Origin: Paenibacillus oceani
GTDB taxonomy: Bacteria > Bacillota > Bacilli > Paenibacillales > NBRC-103111
Direction: 5' to 3'
Length of the DNA: 64,000 nucleotides
Assembly (NCBI RefSeq): GCF_014705615.1
Contig: NZ_JACXJA010000005.1
Coordinates: 248,001 to 312,000 of the forward strand
Shown: positions 62,203-64,000 of the stretch, in pieces
Layout: every line of letters starts with the position of its first letter
Numbering within the stretch: the stretch's first letter is position 1
Notes under the pieces: model-generated
Seen by the model: only the letters and a program-made list of their open reading frames with translations
What the model was told of the DNA's origin: nothing
The model's database searches: none
Translations under genes and position numbers: made by a program

Positions 62203-62464
62203 CGCTATTCACCTTCGTTTGGCATCCCAGCCGGAATCCTTCCTCTAACTCCTCATCGTCGAGCCCGAGCAGCTCCGCCTTGTTCGGTTCGCTCAAATAT
62301 TCGATCCCTTCCAGCACCTGGCATCTACAACGCGAGCACGTCCCCCGCTTGCAATTGAAACCCCAGTCGACATCCGCCTGGAGGGCGAGCTCCAAAATCG
62401 TCTTGCCCACCTCGGCTTCCACCGTTTTTTTTCTGCTTCGGCCTATCAGCTCAATCAACTTCAT
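62165..62464 (-). CDS. 2Fe-2S ferredoxin, plant-type cysteine spacing
   Basis: 99-aa ferredoxin with cluster cysteines in NCKRGTCSRCRC (C-x4-C-x2-C) and a fourth in RLGCQTKV. The TILELALQADVDWGFN helix before the cluster is typical. ATG 62464 has GGAGG only 2-3 nt before it; a TTG two codons later is an alternative start. It lies directly downstream of the yphE-like gene and starts the ferredoxin trio. Confidence 0.88.
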   Translation of the reverse strand: MKLIELIGRSRKKTVEAEVGKTILELALQADVDWGFNCKRGTCSRCRCQVLEGIEYLSEPNKAELLGLDDEELEEGFRLGCQTKVNSDGAITVQNKPYF

Positions 62465-62477
62465 TCCCTCCGTCTAC

Positions 62478-62657
62478 TTATAGAATCGATAGTATCATGT
62501 ACACGACGGACACAAGCAAGATGACGAAAGCAATAATCGTCAGTATGATGCGTACGAAACCTTTGGTTTTGATTCTGGCGAATGTAATAATAAAGGAAGC
62601 CAAAATCATCAGCCCCATTCCGATGAAGGAGGCCCACATTTTATCCATGCTGCTCAA
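62478..62657 (-). CDS. yphE: DUF2768/YphE-like small membrane protein
   Basis: 59 aa from a TTG start (AGGGTGA 6 nt upstream) or 56 aa from ATG 62648. Two hydrophobic segments, FIGMGLMILASFIITFA and IILTIIAFVILLVSVVYMIL, flank a basic turn RIKTKGFVR, the pattern of the DUF2768 family that includes B. subtilis YphE. Its location near yphF and spoIVA agrees. Function unknown; sporulation association is known only by position. Confidence 0.75.
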   Translation of the reverse strand: MSSMDKMWASFIGMGLMILASFIITFARIKTKGFVRIILTIIAFVILLVSVVYMILSIL

Positions 62658-62782
62658 TTAATATCACCCTATGCCATTAGTTCTATCGTCCCTGATTATA
62701 GCATTCCGTCAGTCGTTTGTGAAATTGACGATTTCCCGACATTTCCGGCTTTCCAGCCGTTCGGAACAAAAACGATGCAATG

Positions 62783-62818
62783 AAAAAGAACCGCTGCGGT
62801 CGATCCGCATACGGTTCA
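62783..62818 (-). terminator. Terminator after the fibronectin-III gene
   Basis: GAACCG and CGGTTC arms with an inner TGCGG/CCGCA helix, followed by TTTTTC on the minus strand. Confidence 0.8.
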
Positions 62819-62839
62819 GCACAGTATTCATACGTTGGA

Positions 62840-64000
62840 TTACTCGGAAGAATAAGCGTTGATCTCGAACGATACGATGCTCGGGAAGGCGATATAGTCG
62901 GTTCTTTGGGCGAACGGACCGCGGTTATTGTCTCCGCGATTGAGCGGATATACGCCCGGCGCTCCCCAGCCGCTCGCCCGGTTGTCGTACCAGGCAACGA
63001 ATGCGTTCGCTTGCGCCAGCGTCAGATCGTACTCTTTGATCGCGCCGGTGTTCAGTAGAATAACCAGCAAGGCCCGGTCGGGGGCGGGGGCGTAAGGAGT
63101 CGCGGCGGCCGATGTGCTTGGCGCGCTTTCTCCGGCCCCGTTAACGGCGGTAACAACGTAGGAATATGTTGTCCCGTTGTTCGTCGTCAAGTCCGTATAA
63201 TAGCCGTATACGCTGCTGCCCACAGTTGTATAAGTGCCGCCGACGCCTGAAGTCCGCTTCACGTTATAATATACGGCGCCGGTTACGGTCTCCCATTGCA
63301 GCATCACCTTGCTGTCACCAGGCACGGCTGTCAAATGAAGCGGAGCCGCTGGGGGCCGAAGCGATGGCACCGCCCAGACCGGCTGCGAATTCGGGCTCTC
63401 TCCGAACTCGTTAAAGGCGGAGACGACATAATAATACGGAATGCCGTTAGCGACTGCCGTGTCGCGGTAGCTGGTTCCGTACACCGTTTGTACAACCGAA
63501 TACGGTCCGCCATAGGAGTAGGGCGATTTTTTTACATGATATCCCGTCGCATACGGTTCGGCGTTCCAGACGAGATCAACCGCCCTGTCGGATGGGGCAG
63601 CGGTTAGCCCCGTCGGAGTGGTGGGGACGATCGGCGAAGGCGAGCCGTACAGCTCCAGCTCATATACCTTGACCAGCGTTCCCGGGTCCGCCGACGTCAG
63701 GCGGACCGTCTTGACTCCGGATACTTGAATCGGGAAAGGAGCGGTTGGCTCCGTCGTCGTCGCTCCCGAACCGGCTACCCCTGCCCCACGTTCGTCGTAC
63801 AGATGGAGCTGGGCATGAGGCGAGTCAGCATAAAACAAAAACCCGCTCACATCGACTGGCCGGGCAAAGGTCCAGCTGTATGCGGTCCCGCCCACCGTTT
63901 CGTACGTTTGCATCAGCCCGTCGGTCATTTTAAACAAAACCGTTCCCGGAGCAGCCGCCGGCTTGCCCCTCAAGAGCCCCGGAAGCGGCGCACTGGAATC
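62840..64000 (-). CDS. Secreted-type protein with two fibronectin III domains, partial (5' end missing)
   Basis: The frame is open to the right edge, so the N-terminus is missing. It holds a beta-rich region at the start, then two fibronectin type III modules: first PTGLTAAPSDRAVDLVWNAE to NGIPYYYVVSAFNEFGES, second PLHLTAVPGDSKVMLQWETV to NGTTYSYVVTAVNGAGES. A C-terminal ~80-residue tail follows (LLVILLNTGAIKEYDLTLAQ). Such modules are common in extracellular carbohydrate-active enzymes of this group; no catalytic domain is visible in the window. Confidence 0.85.
   Translation of the reverse strand, partial: DSSAPLPGLLRGKPAAAPGTVLFKMTDGLMQTYETVGGTAYSWTFARPVDVSGFLFYADSPHAQLHLYDERGAGVAGSGATTTEPTAPFPIQVSGVKTVRLTSADPGTLVKVYELELYGSPSPIVPTTPTGLTAAPSDRAVDLVWNAEPYATGYHVKKSPYSYGGPYSVVQTVYGTSYRDTAVANGIPYYYVVSAFNEFGESPNSQPVWAVPSLRPPAAPLHLTAVPGDSKVMLQWETVTGAVYYNVKRTSGVGGTYTTVGSSVYGYYTDLTTNNGTTYSYVVTAVNGAGESAPSTSAAATPYAPAPDRALLVILLNTGAIKEYDLTLAQANAFVAWYDNRASGWGAPGVYPLNRGDNNRGPFAQRTDYIAFPSIVSFEINAYSSE

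Noticed and set aside
1-64000. CRISPR arrays, insertion sequences, rRNA genes or prophage
   Set aside because: No regularly spaced repeats, transposase or integrase motifs, or rRNA sequence seen on reading both strands; the tail-spike-like proteins stand without other phage genes.

Overview
The window reads as a chromosome segment of an endospore-forming, fairly GC-rich Firmicute of the Paenibacillaceae (Paenibacillus/Cohnella-like). The support is spoIVA, a gerA-type germination operon, HU, a Bacillus-type aromatic amino acid supraoperon with mtrB (TRAP), S-layer homology domains, a YesM/YesN-type two-component pair and LplB/LplC-type sugar permeases. Species identity is an inference. Nearly all genes lie on the minus strand, so transcription mostly runs from high to low coordinates.

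Backbone (right to left, minus strand): a partial fibronectin-III protein (62.8-64.0 kb); a DUF2768/YphE-like membrane peptide; a ferredoxin - nucleotidyltransferase-like - ferredoxin trio; a YphF-like lipoprotein; spoIVA with a sigma-E-like promoter; hbs; mtrB (TRAP); an unknown anchored protein; then hepS-menG-ubiA-ubiX-mqnA-hepT-ndk (menaquinone tail, futalosine-type headgroup genes, nucleoside diphosphate kinase), cheR, a 53-aa small gene, aroC-aroB-aroH, the trp leader, trpEDCFBA, and at the far left hisC and a partial tyrA. This is the B. subtilis spoIVA-hbs-mtrB-hepS-menG-hepT-ndk-cheR-aro-trp-hisC-tyrA order, opened in several places by other modules.

Inserted modules: (a) about 27 kb of carbohydrate genes between trpA and hisC (1.8-28.8 kb); (b) gerA-type operon, tRNA-Pro(GGG), galTKE and a divergent ROK repressor between hbs and mtrB (46.0-54.9 kb); (c) a sugar-binding lipoprotein and a divergent AraC regulator between spoIVA and the yphF-like gene (57.5-60.0 kb). 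Module (a) contains an ABC importer without its own ATPase, a GH38 alpha-mannosidase, a DegT/StrS aminotransferase, two tandem NodB-like deacetylase paralogues, a large toroid-type lyase-like protein, a YesM/YesN-like two-component system, two paralogous beta-helix proteins, a broken S-layer-anchored gene and a GntR regulator fused to a sugar-binding-protein domain. It looks like an uncharacterised complex-glycan utilisation locus.

The clearest regulatory logic is at trp. The trp leader carries a run of NAG triplets at 5-nt spacing just after a sigma-A promoter, and a strong terminator before trpE. The matching tryptophan-sensing protein TRAP is encoded 10 kb upstream in the same gene string. 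A triplet segment can pair with the 5' arm of the distant terminator, which suggests a long-range version of the B. subtilis TRAP attenuator.
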